NCBI RefSeq assembly: GCF_003837805.1
Contig: NZ_RQIT01000004.1
Coordinates: 1-64,000, forward strand
Direction: 5' to 3'
DNA length: 64,000 nucleotides
Origin: Bradyrhizobium sp. RP6
Lineage (GTDB): Bacteria; Pseudomonadota; Alphaproteobacteria; Rhizobiales; Xanthobacteraceae
Shown: positions 1-8,999 of the stretch, one piece after another
Numbering within the stretch: position 1 is the stretch's first letter
Layout: each line of letters opens with the position of its first letter
Translations under genes and position numbers: made by a program
Notes under the pieces: generated by a model
Seen by the model: only the letters and a program-made list of their open reading frames with translations
Database searches by the model: none
What the model was told of the DNA's origin: nothing

Positions 1-167
1 GCCGCAGCCCAACGCCCTCGATCGGCCGCGAAAACGCAATCGTTCGACGCCGCGCGCCGATCGACGCCTCGCAAAAAAGTCTCATATCGGGAACTGCTCC
101 CGCACGCCCGATTAAGCAAAGCCCTCGCAAGCGGGAGAGGGAGCGCATCGCCGTCGCGGCGGCGCTT

Positions 168-1247
168 TCACCGCCACGGCTGCACGATGATCTTGGTATG
201 CATCTCGGGATTGGCGAGATCGGCGAACGCCTTGGCGACTCCGTCGATGCCGACTTCGGCCGTCACCATCGCGGCGGCATCCACCTGCCCTTCCGCGATC
301 AGGCGCAGTGAGCTTGCGAATTCGTCCGGCGTGTAGCCGAGCACGTACTGGACGCTCAGCTCCTTCATGATGCCGAGCATGGGCTCGCTTCTGTCCGTCT
401 CCATGCAGACGCCGACCACGACGATGCGTGCATCGCGCGGCGCGCCTTCGAACACCTGCTGCAGCAGGCCGGGCACGCCGACACATTCGAAGATGACCGC
501 CGGCTTCAGCGCCGGCAGCATGGCCCGGAACGGCGGCCGCGCCGCCTTCTCCGCCTCCGACATCTGCGCGTGCTCGGCCCACGTCGCATAAGGCTGCGAG
601 ACCCGGGGATCGACGACGACGTCCGCGCCCAGCTTCGCCGCGAGCGCGCGCCGCGCCGGCGAATAGTCCGCGGCGACGATCGGGTGCAGGCCCCTCAGCT
701 TCAGCGCGGCGATCACCGCGAGGCCGACCGGGCCGCAGCCGATCACGAGCGGCACCTCGCCGCCGCTGATATTGGCTTTTGCCACGGCGTGGACGCCGAC
801 CGCCAGCGGCTCGGTGAGCGCGGCATGCTCGGGCGCAAGGCCGTTGGGCACCTCAAGCAGCAGCGCTTCGCTGAGCAGCATCGCCTCGGCGTAACCGCCG
901 ATATTGTCGTTGGAATAGCCGATGCCTTCGATGCCCTGCGGCGTCAGCAGCGCCGGGAGCGAGCAGACGCGGGTGCCGGGCTTGAGCTTGCGTTCGGTGC
1001 CGGTGCCGTAGTCGACGATTTCGCAGCAGAACTCGTGGCCGAACACGACGTCACGGGAGAGGTCCATCGGCTTGCGCCCGACCTTCTGCGCCATCTCCAC
1101 CATGCGGTGGGCGTGTTGGCGCGCGTGCAGGTCGGAGCCGCAGATGCCGCAGGCGAGCGTCCTGACCAGCACCTGGCCGGGGCCCGGGTTCGGCTCGGCG
1201 ATCCGGTCGACGACGATCTCTCCGTTCCTGAAAATCGCGGCCCGCAT
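168..1247 (-). CDS. zinc-binding alcohol dehydrogenase family protein
   Basis: A 359-residue medium-chain dehydrogenase/reductase that should oxidise an alcohol or polyol with NAD(P) in the cytoplasm. The catalytic zinc site is visible as Cys36-Gly-Ser-Asp and the GHE motif near residue 70; a Rossmann GCGPVGL motif follows mid-protein. The four-cysteine structural zinc lobe of classical alcohol dehydrogenases is not evident. The ATG at 1247 is chosen because a GGGAGGAG ribosome-binding site lies just upstream; the frame stays open further upstream, but that part resembles no protein and overlaps the next gene. The substrate cannot be told from sequence. The next gene upstream on the strand starts 60 bp away, so the two could be cotranscribed. 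Confidence 0.85.
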   Translation of the reverse strand: MRAAIFRNGEIVVDRIAEPNPGPGQVLVRTLACGICGSDLHARQHAHRMVEMAQKVGRKPMDLSRDVVFGHEFCCEIVDYGTGTERKLKPGTRVCSLPALLTPQGIEGIGYSNDNIGGYAEAMLLSEALLLEVPNGLAPEHAALTEPLAVGVHAVAKANISGGEVPLVIGCGPVGLAVIAALKLRGLHPIVAADYSPARRALAAKLGADVVVDPRVSQPYATWAEHAQMSEAEKAARPPFRAMLPALKPAVIFECVGVPGLLQQVFEGAPRDARIVVVGVCMETDRSEPMLGIMKELSVQYVLGYTPDEFASSLRLIAEGQVDAAAMVTAEVGIDGVAKAFADLANPEMHTKIIVQPWR

Positions 1248-1306
1248 CCGGCTCCTCCCGTAATGTTTGGAGCGTGATATCACAAAGCGCGAGGAGCGAA
1301 CTTGCG

Positions 1307-2248
1307 TCAGGCGTTCGGGGAACGCTCTTCCAGCACCAGGAGCTGGGCGCGGCGGACACGCTCGCGATGGGCGATGTAGAGGCCGCTCGCCACGATGAAG
1401 GCCGCGCCGGTGATGGTGAAGACATCGGGCACTTCGCCGAAGATGAAGAAGCCCAGAATGCTGACCCAAAGCAGCTGCGTGTAGGAGAACGGCGCCAGCA
1501 CAGAGGCATCGCCGTAGCGATAGGCCAGCACGACGATCCACTGGCCCGCGGTCGAGGCGATGCCGATGAAGATGCCGAGCGCGATCGCGGTCCAGGACGG
1601 TGTGACCCAGACGAACGGCACCAGCGCGGTCAGAATCGCAAGGCCGGTCAGCGAGGAATAGGCCATGGTGGTGACGACGGCCTCGCGTCCGCTCATCATG
1701 CGCGTCAGGATCAACGTGCCGGCCCAGCACGCGGCCGAGACCAACGGAAAGAATGCGGCGGGGTGAAATGCGCTGGTGCCCGGGCGCAGGATGATCAGCA
1801 CGCCGATCAGGCCGAGCGCGGTGGCGAGCCAGCGCCGCATGCCGACCTTCTCGCCGAGGAAGACGATCGAGAGCGCAGTGACGAACAGCGGCGCTACGAA
1901 GCCGGTGGCGGATGCCTCCGCGATCGGCAGGAAGCCGAGGCCCGTGATGAAGAACAGCGAGGAGCCAAGCAGCGCCGCCCCGCGCATCACGTGAAGGCCG
2001 GGACGCTTGGTGCGCATCGCATAGAGCGGCGAGGCCGGCAGCATCACCGGCGTGAACAGCAGCGTGAAGGTGAGGAAGCGGATCCAGGTGATCTCGATCG
2101 AAGGCAGGCTGGCCGCCAGATACTTCGCGGTGACGTCGGAGCAGCCGAGAAACACCGTCGAGAGCAGGATCAGCGCGATGCCCTTGAAGGGATGATCGAC
2201 GCGCGCAGGCGCGCGGCGAGCCTGCTGCTTCTTCTCCGGCGCGGGCAT
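1307..2248 (-). CDS. EamA-family (DMT superfamily) membrane transporter
   Basis: About 313 residues with roughly ten hydrophobic segments in two EamA repeats, the architecture of drug/metabolite exporters of the inner membrane. The N-terminus before the first membrane segment is short and basic. The ATG at 2248 gives the usual family length; an alternative TTG at 2344 would add 32 residues without family character, and neither start has a strong Shine-Dalgarno sequence. The C-terminus ends in a charged tail. The exported compound is unknown. It lies just upstream of the alcohol dehydrogenase on the same strand. Confidence 0.8.
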   Translation of the reverse strand: MPAPEKKQQARRAPARVDHPFKGIALILLSTVFLGCSDVTAKYLAASLPSIEITWIRFLTFTLLFTPVMLPASPLYAMRTKRPGLHVMRGAALLGSSLFFITGLGFLPIAEASATGFVAPLFVTALSIVFLGEKVGMRRWLATALGLIGVLIILRPGTSAFHPAAFFPLVSAACWAGTLILTRMMSGREAVVTTMAYSSLTGLAILTALVPFVWVTPSWTAIALGIFIGIASTAGQWIVVLAYRYGDASVLAPFSYTQLLWVSILGFFIFGEVPDVFTITGAAFIVASGLYIAHRERVRRAQLLVLEERSPNA

Positions 2249-2435
2249 GGGGATACTGTCGAGCCTTGCGGCTGCGGCGGGCGGCGGTGTCACGGCTGGA
2301 ACCCGGGCAAAATGCGAATCGAGAACGGTCGTAAAAAACGACAAATGCGCCCCGTTAACAACTTCCGAAAACAGGATGCCGATATGCGCCGGCCGCCGCG
2401 CGCGTCAATGCTCCGTTAATATTGCCCGTTGTGCA

Positions 2436-3275
2436 CTACAGCATAGGAAGGCTGCGCGGCTTCGGCCCGCGGGGAAACGCCGCGTCCAGCGCGGCAATCT
2501 CGTCCTTCGTCAGCACGAGGTCGCCTGCCGCCGCATTCTCGCCGGCATGTTCCGCAGACGAGGCCTTCGGAATCGCCAACACCGTAGTCGCACGGGTGAG
2601 AAAGCTCAGCGCGACCTGACGCGGCGTCGCACGATGCGCTTCCGCGATGCGCGCCAGCACGGCACCGCCCTTGCTGCTGCCTGCCGGGAAATCGTCGTGG
2701 CCGAACGGCGAGTAGGCCACGACGGCGACATTGTGCCGCTCGCACCACGGGATCACCGCATGCTCGATCGCGCGTTCCTTCAGATGATAGAGCACCTGGT
2801 TGCACGCGATCCGGCCCTCGCCCGCAACGTCGAGAATTTCCTCGAGATCGTCCGCGTCGAAGTTGGAGACGCCCCAGGACTTGATCTTGCCTGATCTCAC
2901 CAATTCCTCGAACGCAGCGACGGTGTCCTCCAGTGGATAGGAGCCGCGCCAGTGCAGGAGATAGCAGTCGAGCCGGTCGGTCTTGAGCCGCTTCAGCGAG
3001 CGCTCGCAAGCGCTGATGGTTCCGCGGCGCGAGGCGTTGCTGGGCAGCACTTTCGAAACGAGGAACACCTCGTCGCGCCGGCCCGCGATCGCATCCGCGA
3101 TGACGAGTTCGGCATCGCCATACATCTCGGCGGTATCGATATGGGTCATGCCGAGATCGAGCCCGCGCTGAAGCGCCGCGATCGCACGCTTGCGATCGCC
3201 GTGGTCGAGATACCAGGTGCCCTGCCCGATGATAGAGACGTTGGCGCCGGTCTGGCCGAAGGGATGTGTGTTCAT
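2436..3275 (-). CDS. aldo/keto reductase
   Basis: A 279-residue TIM-barrel oxidoreductase of the aldo/keto reductase family, expected to reduce carbonyls with NADPH. The catalytic tetrad is visible in order: Asp and Tyr in HIDTAEMYGD, Lys in FLVSKV and His in CYLLHW. The C-terminal IPKASS segment fits the cofactor phosphate-binding site. The ATG at 3275 starts the conserved first beta strand; the open frame further upstream runs into the neighbouring gene and is not used. It begins 8 bp after the stop of the SMP-30-like gene, so the two form an operon, perhaps for sugar lactone or aldehyde metabolism (inference). Confidence 0.88.
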   Translation of the reverse strand: MNTHPFGQTGANVSIIGQGTWYLDHGDRKRAIAALQRGLDLGMTHIDTAEMYGDAELVIADAIAGRRDEVFLVSKVLPSNASRRGTISACERSLKRLKTDRLDCYLLHWRGSYPLEDTVAAFEELVRSGKIKSWGVSNFDADDLEEILDVAGEGRIACNQVLYHLKERAIEHAVIPWCERHNVAVVAYSPFGHDDFPAGSSKGGAVLARIAEAHRATPRQVALSFLTRATTVLAIPKASSAEHAGENAAAGDLVLTKDEIAALDAAFPRGPKPRSLPML

Positions 3276-3283
3276 GCTTGATC

Positions 3284-4183
3284 TCACAGTCCGCTGATAT
3301 CCGCTACCAGGACGCTGCCGGTCGCGGACTCCGTGATATAGAGACGATCCCTGTTGGCGCCACCGATCGCGACATTGGTGCAGTTCGGTCCCGCGCACGA
3401 CTTGATCCGCGCGATCAGTTCGCCGTTGGGCGCGAACACGAAGACATGGCCGAGCGAGGCATGACCGACGAACAGGCGGCCCTTGGCATCCATGGTCATG
3501 CCATCAGGACCGCTGGTGCCGAACAGCGAGCAGAAGCGGCCGACCTTGGACACGCTGCCGTCCTTCATGAAGGGCAACCGCCACACCGCGTTGTCGCGCG
3601 TCATCGCGACGAACAGCACGGTCTCGGTCGGACCGAGCACGAGACCATTCGGGCTGATGCCGGTGTCGATCAGGCAATCGAGCCGGCCGTTCGACGCGAG
3701 ACGATAGACCCGGCCGCTGGGGTCGTGCAGCCCGGTCTGGCCCTGATCGGTGAAATAGACGTCGCCATTGCTGGCGAGGTGGAGATCGTTGCAGCCGCGG
3801 AACGATTCCGAATTGCGCGCGGTCAGTACCGGCTTGATCCGTCCGGCCTTTGCATCGAGCTCCATGATGCCGTGCATGTAGTCGGCGACCAGGATGCGGC
3901 CGTCGGATGCGATCTTCAGCCCGTTCGGCCAGCCCTCGTATGCGATGACCTGCGACCACTCGCCGTCACGCGCGATACGGAAGATGCGGCCGAAGGGAAT
4001 GTCGACGATGTAGAGGTTGCCATCCTTGTCGAATGAAGGACCTTCGATGAAGGAGTCCGTCGGCACCCCCGGGCGGTTGGCGTCGGCCCAATCGGTCCGC
4101 TCGCCCCTGCAGCGGAACTTGTCGGGCATGGCGGTGAAGACTCTTGTCTCGATCAGGCGCGGCGGCGTTTCCAGGTACATCAT
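3284..4183 (-). CDS. SMP-30/gluconolactonase-like beta-propeller protein
   Basis: A 299-residue protein with the repeated NGL, DGR and EGP motifs of SMP-30/gluconolactonase/LRE-like six-bladed propellers. Members hydrolyse sugar lactones using a bound divalent metal. Recognisable pieces are FIEGPSFDKDGNLY near residue 45, SPNGLVLG mid-protein and GPDGMTMD late. There is no signal peptide, so it is probably cytoplasmic. Two adjacent ATG codons (4183, 4180) could serve as start, without a clear ribosome-binding site. It is the first gene of the operon with the aldo/keto reductase. The substrate is not determined. Confidence 0.82.
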   Translation of the reverse strand: MMYLETPPRLIETRVFTAMPDKFRCRGERTDWADANRPGVPTDSFIEGPSFDKDGNLYIVDIPFGRIFRIARDGEWSQVIAYEGWPNGLKIASDGRILVADYMHGIMELDAKAGRIKPVLTARNSESFRGCNDLHLASNGDVYFTDQGQTGLHDPSGRVYRLASNGRLDCLIDTGISPNGLVLGPTETVLFVAMTRDNAVWRLPFMKDGSVSKVGRFCSLFGTSGPDGMTMDAKGRLFVGHASLGHVFVFAPNGELIARIKSCAGPNCTNVAIGGANRDRLYITESATGSVLVADISGL

Positions 4184-4300
4184 CGCTATTGTGGTTGTTG
4201 AGGAGGAGCACGCGGCACCATAGGGGACAATTGAAGGCGCGTCGATTGAGCGGAGATCACGGCTGCGCCAGGAGCACGAGCACCAGCCTACGCCACTCTC

Positions 4301-4430
4301 GTGTCCCGGACGCGCTGCAACGCCCCAGCGTTGCGGCGCAGAGCCGGGACCCAGGAAGCCGCATGGGTCGCTGCAACATGGGCCCGGCTCTGCAGCACAT
4401 CACTTCGTGCTGCGCAGCGTCCGAGGCACG
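4301..4430. repeat. dispersed inverted-repeat element, copy 1
   Basis: Intergenic palindromic DNA. Arms at 4338-4353 and 4379-4393 (GCAGAGCCGGGACCCA against TGGGCCCGGCTCTGC) pair with one mismatch. A related copy with the same GAGCCGGG/CCCGGCTC core and the same CCGGACGC shoulder lies at 46040-46195. It fills the gap between the SMP-30-like gene and the end of nasC and may act as a transcription end or be a repeat remnant. Confidence 0.7.
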
Positions 4431-4443
4431 AGACCTCGTTCGC

Positions 4444-7146
4444 CTACCCCGCGGCGCTCGCGACCTTGGTCTGCTTCACCGGCACTTCCGTCGTCGCGAT
4501 CAACCGCTTCAGCTCGGGGATGCAGGAGCCGCAATTGGTGCCGGCCTTGAGCCTGGCGCCGATCTCGGCGACGGTGCGCGCGCCGCCGGCAATGGTGTCG
4601 CAGATGGAGCCGCGGCCGACGCCGAAGCAGGCGCAGACGATCGGACCGGTCGAAGCGGCGCCCTCTATCGATTTGCCGGACAGCAGCATGCGACGCTGCT
4701 CGTCGGTCACGCGGTCGGCGGCGAATGCGCTTTTCACCACCTCCCAATCGCCGGCATCGTGCGCGGGTCCGACGAACAGGCAGGTCTCGATACGATCACC
4801 TGCGAACGAGGCGGCGCGATAGACGCCGCCGCCGAAGTCGCGGTATTCGGCAACGTCCTCGCCGGCAACACCATCGAGCCAGGCCGGCCAGCGGGCGAGA
4901 TCCGCATTGTCGGCAAAGAGATAACCGAAGCCACCGGCGACCGTTACGCGCGTCCACAACAGGTTCTGCGGCAGATTCAGCGGCTTGCGCGACAGCGCGA
5001 AGCCGCGGAAGACGAATTCGTAAGGCGCGATCGCGGCCGGCGTCGCCTTGGCCTCCGGCTGGCCCGAGAACGGATCGGTGAAGGACTGCACCAGCGCGCC
5101 GACGCGGCCGTGCGAGGCGTTCGTCGCGCTCCAGTGGATCGGCACGAACAGGGTGCCGCGCTGCTGCCGGTCGCTGACGACGGCCTTCAGGATGCACTGG
5201 CCGTAGTCGGTGGTGATGCGGGCATAGCCGTCATGTGCGATGCCGTATTTGCTGGCGTCATCGGGATGAATCTCCACGAACGGCTCCGGCAAATGTGCGC
5301 CCAGCCGCTGGCTCAGCCCCGTGCGGGTCATGGTGTGCCACTGGTCGCGGATGCGCCCGGTGTTGAGCCGCAAGGGTCGCGACGGACCGGTCTCGCCGCG
5401 CAGCGCCGGCACCTCCGGCGCGATGAAGCGGCCCTTGCCGTCATTGGTGAAGAAGCCGCCTTGCGCAAAGAAGCGCTCGCCGGGCGTCCCGCCCTCGCGC
5501 GCGGGCCACTGCACCGGCTTCAGGGCGTCGAAGGCTTCGTCGGACACCGAACCCAGCGCGCCGATATCGAAATCGCGGCTGCCATTGTTCTCGAAGGCCG
5601 AGAGGGCGGCGTGCTCGCGAAAGATATCGGCGGCGGATCTGTAGTTGAAGCTGTCGCCGAAACCGAAACGTTTTGCGATCTCGCTGAGAATCCACCAATC
5701 GGGGCGCGCCTCGCCCGGCGCCGGCAGGAAGGCGCGCTGGCGCGAGATGCGCCGCTCGGAATTGGTCACCGTGCCCGACTTCTCGCCCCAGGCCAGCGCC
5801 GGCAGCAGCACATGCGGGCCGGCCTCGACCGTGTCGTTGGAGAGCACGTTCTCGGAGACCACGAACAGTTCGAGCTTCTTCAGGGCATCGCGGACCATGT
5901 CGGCATCCGGCAGCGACACCGCCGGGTTGGTGCCCATCACCCACAGCGCCTTGACCTCGCCGCGGTTGATGGCCTCGAACAATTGCACCGCCTTCAGCCC
6001 CTCATGGGTGGCGATGCGCGGCGCCTTCCAGAACCGCCTGACACGATCGATGTCGGGCGGCGTGAAACCCATATGGGCGGCGAGCATATTGGCGAGGCCG
6101 CCGACCTCGCGGCCACCCATCGCATTGGGCTGGCCGGTGAGCGAAAACGGCGAGGCGCCCGGCTTGCCGATGCGCCCCGTCGCAAGATGGCAGTTCAGGA
6201 TGGCGTTGACCTTGTCGGTGCCCTGCGCCGACTGGTTGACCCCTTGCGAATACAGCGTGACCACCTTCGCGGTGTCACGGAACATCCTGAAGAAGGCGGC
6301 GACGTCCTGCTCGGAGAGGCCCGTGGCAAGCGCCGTCGCCGTGACGCTGCCGGCGATGTTGCGCGCACGCGCCAGCGCGTCGTCGTATCCGCTGGTGTTC
6401 TGCGCGATGTAAGCCCGATCGAGGGCGTCGCTATCGGCGAGATGGACGAACAGGCCCGAGAACAGCGCCGTGTCGGTGCCGGGCCTGAGGCCGAGGAACA
6501 GGTCGACATCGCCGGCGGTGTCGGTACGGCGCGGGTCGATCACGATCATGCGCGCGCCACGCTCCTGCCGGTTCTTCAGCATGCGCTGGAACAGAACGGG
6601 ATGGCACCAGGCCGCATTCGAGCCGACGAAGACGAGCAGATCGGCCTGGTCGAGATCCTCGTAGCAGCCGGGCACGGTGTCGGCGCCGAAGGCGCGGCGA
6701 TGACCCGCGACTGAAGAGGACATGCAGAGCCGCGAATTGGTGTCGACATTCGCCGTGCCGACAAACCCCTTCATCAGCTTGTTGGCGACGTAATAGTCCT
6801 CGGTGAGGAGCTGGCCGGAGAGATAGAAGGCGACCGCGTCGGCGCCGTCGCGCGCCACGATGTGCTGCATGCGATGGGCGACATGATCGAGCGCATCGCT
6901 CCAGGCGACGCGCTCCAACACGCCCTTGCAGCGGATCATCGGGTAGAGCAGCCGGCTTTCGAGCCCGACGGTCTCGCCGAGCGCGGAGCCCTTGGAGCAC
7001 AGCCGGCCGAAATTGGCGGGGTGGTCGGGATCACCGGCGATAGCCGCCCCGCCCTTGCCGTCGGGGGTCGCCAGCACGCCGCAGCCGACGCCGCAATAGG
7101 GACACGTCGTCTTGGTGGTGCGGAGGTCTGGATCGATCGCCGTCAT
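4444..7146 (-). CDS. nasC: assimilatory nitrate reductase, catalytic subunit with C-terminal [2Fe-2S] domain
   Basis: A 900-residue molybdopterin oxidoreductase of the NasA/NarB type that reduces nitrate to nitrite in the cytoplasm. Cys15, Cys18 and Cys22 (CPYCGVGC) begin the [4Fe-4S] ligand set; the bis-MGD domains follow (for example AMGGREVGG and the DINTNSRLC-like VDTNSRLC region). The last 60 residues form a BFD-like [2Fe-2S] domain with CAC and CGSC cysteine pairs, as in NADH-linked NasA proteins. The ATG at 7146 is preferred to a TTG six bases upstream; AAGG lies in front. It is the last gene of the narK-bjgb-flp-nasC order and starts 15 bp after flp. The symbol follows Bradyrhizobium usage. 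Confidence 0.93.
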   Translation of the reverse strand: MTAIDPDLRTTKTTCPYCGVGCGVLATPDGKGGAAIAGDPDHPANFGRLCSKGSALGETVGLESRLLYPMIRCKGVLERVAWSDALDHVAHRMQHIVARDGADAVAFYLSGQLLTEDYYVANKLMKGFVGTANVDTNSRLCMSSSVAGHRRAFGADTVPGCYEDLDQADLLVFVGSNAAWCHPVLFQRMLKNRQERGARMIVIDPRRTDTAGDVDLFLGLRPGTDTALFSGLFVHLADSDALDRAYIAQNTSGYDDALARARNIAGSVTATALATGLSEQDVAAFFRMFRDTAKVVTLYSQGVNQSAQGTDKVNAILNCHLATGRIGKPGASPFSLTGQPNAMGGREVGGLANMLAAHMGFTPPDIDRVRRFWKAPRIATHEGLKAVQLFEAINRGEVKALWVMGTNPAVSLPDADMVRDALKKLELFVVSENVLSNDTVEAGPHVLLPALAWGEKSGTVTNSERRISRQRAFLPAPGEARPDWWILSEIAKRFGFGDSFNYRSAADIFREHAALSAFENNGSRDFDIGALGSVSDEAFDALKPVQWPAREGGTPGERFFAQGGFFTNDGKGRFIAPEVPALRGETGPSRPLRLNTGRIRDQWHTMTRTGLSQRLGAHLPEPFVEIHPDDASKYGIAHDGYARITTDYGQCILKAVVSDRQQRGTLFVPIHWSATNASHGRVGALVQSFTDPFSGQPEAKATPAAIAPYEFVFRGFALSRKPLNLPQNLLWTRVTVAGGFGYLFADNADLARWPAWLDGVAGEDVAEYRDFGGGVYRAASFAGDRIETCLFVGPAHDAGDWEVVKSAFAADRVTDEQRRMLLSGKSIEGAASTGPIVCACFGVGRGSICDTIAGGARTVAEIGARLKAGTNCGSCIPELKRLIATTEVPVKQTKVASAAG

Positions 7147-7161
7147 CGTCAAACAGCCTTG

Positions 7162-8379
7162 TCAAGCAGCCTTGGAGGGACGCGCAAGCGCGCGGCCGAA
7201 CATCATGTCGGTGCGGATCGCCGCGACCTTGTCGCGATTGCGGATCAGCTCGAGATACCAGAGCGCATCGACGGTATCGCCGATCAGCACGGCGCCGGTG
7301 AGCCGGCCGTCGGCAATCACGAGCTTCTTGTAGGTGCCGCGGCTGCGGTCCGACAGCACGAGGCTCTCGCTGCCCTCCCCGCCCATGAAGTCGCCGGCGG
7401 AGAACACGCTGACGCCGGAGACCTTCAGATTGGTCGAGACCACGCTGCCCTGATAGGCGGCGGGGCGGCCGGAAAGATGCCGCGCCAGCACGCGCGCCTG
7501 CTCATAGGCGGGCTCGACCAGGCCATAGCAGCTGCCGCGATGCTCGGCGCATTCGCCGAGCGCGAAGATGTCGGGCGAGGAGGTCTGCATGACGTCGTTG
7601 ACGACGATGCCGCGATTGACCGCGATGCCTGCATCTTGTGCCAGCACGACGTTCGGCTTGATGCCGGCAGCGAAGATCACGGCGTCGGCTTCGATGCGGC
7701 TGCCGTCGGCCAGCTCGACGGCTTCGACGTGGCTCTCGCCGTGGACGCGGGCCGTCGACGCGTTGACCAGGATGCGGATGCCCTTGCGCTCGACCAGCGT
7801 CCTGAGCAGGTCGGCCGCGGGCGCATCGAGCTGTCGCTCCATCAGCCTGTCCATCAGATGCAGCAGCGTCACGGGGGCGCCGGCCTTGGCGAGACCATAG
7901 GCCGCCTCTAGCCCGAGCAGGCCGCCTCCGACCACGACGACGCGCTTCTTCGCCGCGGCCAGCGTCAGCAGCAGGTCGACGTCGCGGGTATCGCGAAAGG
8001 TGTGCACGCCGGAGAGATCGGCACCCGGAACGTTGAGCCGCAGCGGCGTCGAGCCGGTGGCGAGGACGAGCTTGGAATATTCCATGCTTTCCTCGCCTTC
8101 GATCTTGAGCTCGCGGCGACCGACGTCGATCTCGGTGACGCGATAGCCGTAGCGCACCGTGACGCCGCGATTTCGCCACCAGTCGGCCGGCCGCAGCTCG
8201 ATCTCGTGCGAGCCGGTCTCGCCGGCCAGCACGGAGGAGAGCAGCACACGGTTGTAAGCGAGCCGCGGCTCCTCGCCGATCACGGCGACCGCGTAGCGGC
8301 CGAGCGCGGTCTTGGCAAGCTCGTCGACCAGACGCGCGGCCGCCATACCGTTACCGACGATGACGAGCGGTTCACTCAC
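7162..8379 (-). CDS. flp: FAD/NAD(P)-dependent oxidoreductase, NirB N-terminal-like (Flp)
   Basis: A 405-residue flavoprotein with two dinucleotide-binding motifs (VIVGNGMAA at residue 5 for FAD; VVVGGGLLGLEAA mid-protein for NAD(P)H) and the ATGS and ALGECAEH motifs of class I pyridine nucleotide-disulphide oxidoreductases. It resembles the reductase half of NirB without the siroheme part. In Bradyrhizobium the homologue in this position is Flp, proposed electron donor to NasC and the globin. The GTG at 8379 is chosen because AGGAG lies seven bases upstream and the conserved first strand begins there. It lies between bjgb (55 bp) and nasC (15 bp). Confidence 0.9.
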   Translation of the reverse strand: MSEPLVIVGNGMAAARLVDELAKTALGRYAVAVIGEEPRLAYNRVLLSSVLAGETGSHEIELRPADWWRNRGVTVRYGYRVTEIDVGRRELKIEGEESMEYSKLVLATGSTPLRLNVPGADLSGVHTFRDTRDVDLLLTLAAAKKRVVVVGGGLLGLEAAYGLAKAGAPVTLLHLMDRLMERQLDAPAADLLRTLVERKGIRILVNASTARVHGESHVEAVELADGSRIEADAVIFAAGIKPNVVLAQDAGIAVNRGIVVNDVMQTSSPDIFALGECAEHRGSCYGLVEPAYEQARVLARHLSGRPAAYQGSVVSTNLKVSGVSVFSAGDFMGGEGSESLVLSDRSRGTYKKLVIADGRLTGAVLIGDTVDALWYLELIRNRDKVAAIRTDMMFGRALARPSKAA

Positions 8380-8434
8380 AAGGCATCTCCTATTCGGCGG
8401 CCTGCGCTTGTGCGCCATAGGCCTCGGACATCAT

Positions 8435-8818
8435 CTAGCCGGACAACACGCCATAGGCGTCGGTCCAGGCTGCGGCGAGTTCAGGCGTCCAGGCTTCGCC
8501 AAGACCTTTCTCCAGGGTCCACAGCAAGGTCGCGCCGACCACAGGGTAGTGCTCGGCCTTGGCGCCATAGGCGACGTGTCGCTTGGCGAGGGCGGAGGCC
8601 GCGGGAAGAATCGACTCCGGGTTCGACAGGCCGCCGACCACGGCAGCGAGCATGCCCATCAGCTTCTTGCGCTGCTCGGTCATGTCCACGGGAAACATCG
8701 CGCGCACGGACGGCGCCACCTCGAACAGGCGATCGTAGAACAGCACCGCGGCGGCTTCCGATATCGGCGCGACCTTGGAGAAGCTCTGCTGAATGAGGGC
8801 GATCTGTTCCGGCGTCAT
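8435..8818 (-). CDS. bjgb: single-domain haemoglobin
   Basis: A 127-residue globin with no reductase domain, like the haem half of flavohaemoglobins and Vitreoscilla haemoglobin. Tyr28 (position B10, in LFYDRLF) and His81 (proximal F8, in AKRHVAYG) are present, as is the TLLWTLEKGLG helix. In Bradyrhizobium the homologue Bjgb detoxifies nitric oxide formed during nitrate assimilation; Flp next door is the likely reductase partner. The ATG at 8818 has AGGAG eight bases upstream; the open frame before it is unrelated to globins. It sits 180 bp after narK, a gap that holds a hairpin repeat. Confidence 0.92.
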   Translation of the reverse strand: MTPEQIALIQQSFSKVAPISEAAAVLFYDRLFEVAPSVRAMFPVDMTEQRKKLMGMLAAVVGGLSNPESILPAASALAKRHVAYGAKAEHYPVVGATLLWTLEKGLGEAWTPELAAAWTDAYGVLSG

Positions 8819-8950
8819 GATGTTCTCCTGTCTGTTTCGGTCTGCCTTCGTCCGCGCCATTGCGGAAGAAGTTCATGGATCAAACGTCATCAGAGAGACT
8901 TCTCCCCGCGTACGGAGAGAAGCGACATTCGTGCCAAGTCTCTATCGTCT

Positions 8951-8999
8951 GAGCATGATCTGGTCGGAAAACCGCTTCACACTTTTCCGGATCATGCTC
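8951..8999. repeat. intercistronic dispersed inverted repeat between narK and bjgb
   Basis: GAGCATGAT at 8951-8959 pairs with ATCATGCTC at 8991-8999, and inner segments CGGAAAA and TTTTCCG also pair, giving a long hairpin that begins at the narK stop codon. GAGCATGATC...TTTTCCG-type repeats are common between genes in Bradyrhizobium and relatives (recalled, not searched). In the operon mRNA this hairpin could stabilise or terminate narK. Confidence 0.75.

Noticed and set aside
1..167. Possible end of another gene at the left edge
   Set aside because: No frame reaches the edge with gene-like content; nothing supportable was seen.
4144..6714. Long open frame on the plus strand opposite nasC
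   Set aside because: It is the GC-rich antisense shadow of a clear molybdoenzyme gene; the translated protein is low in membrane or domain features and rich in Arg, Gly and Ala.
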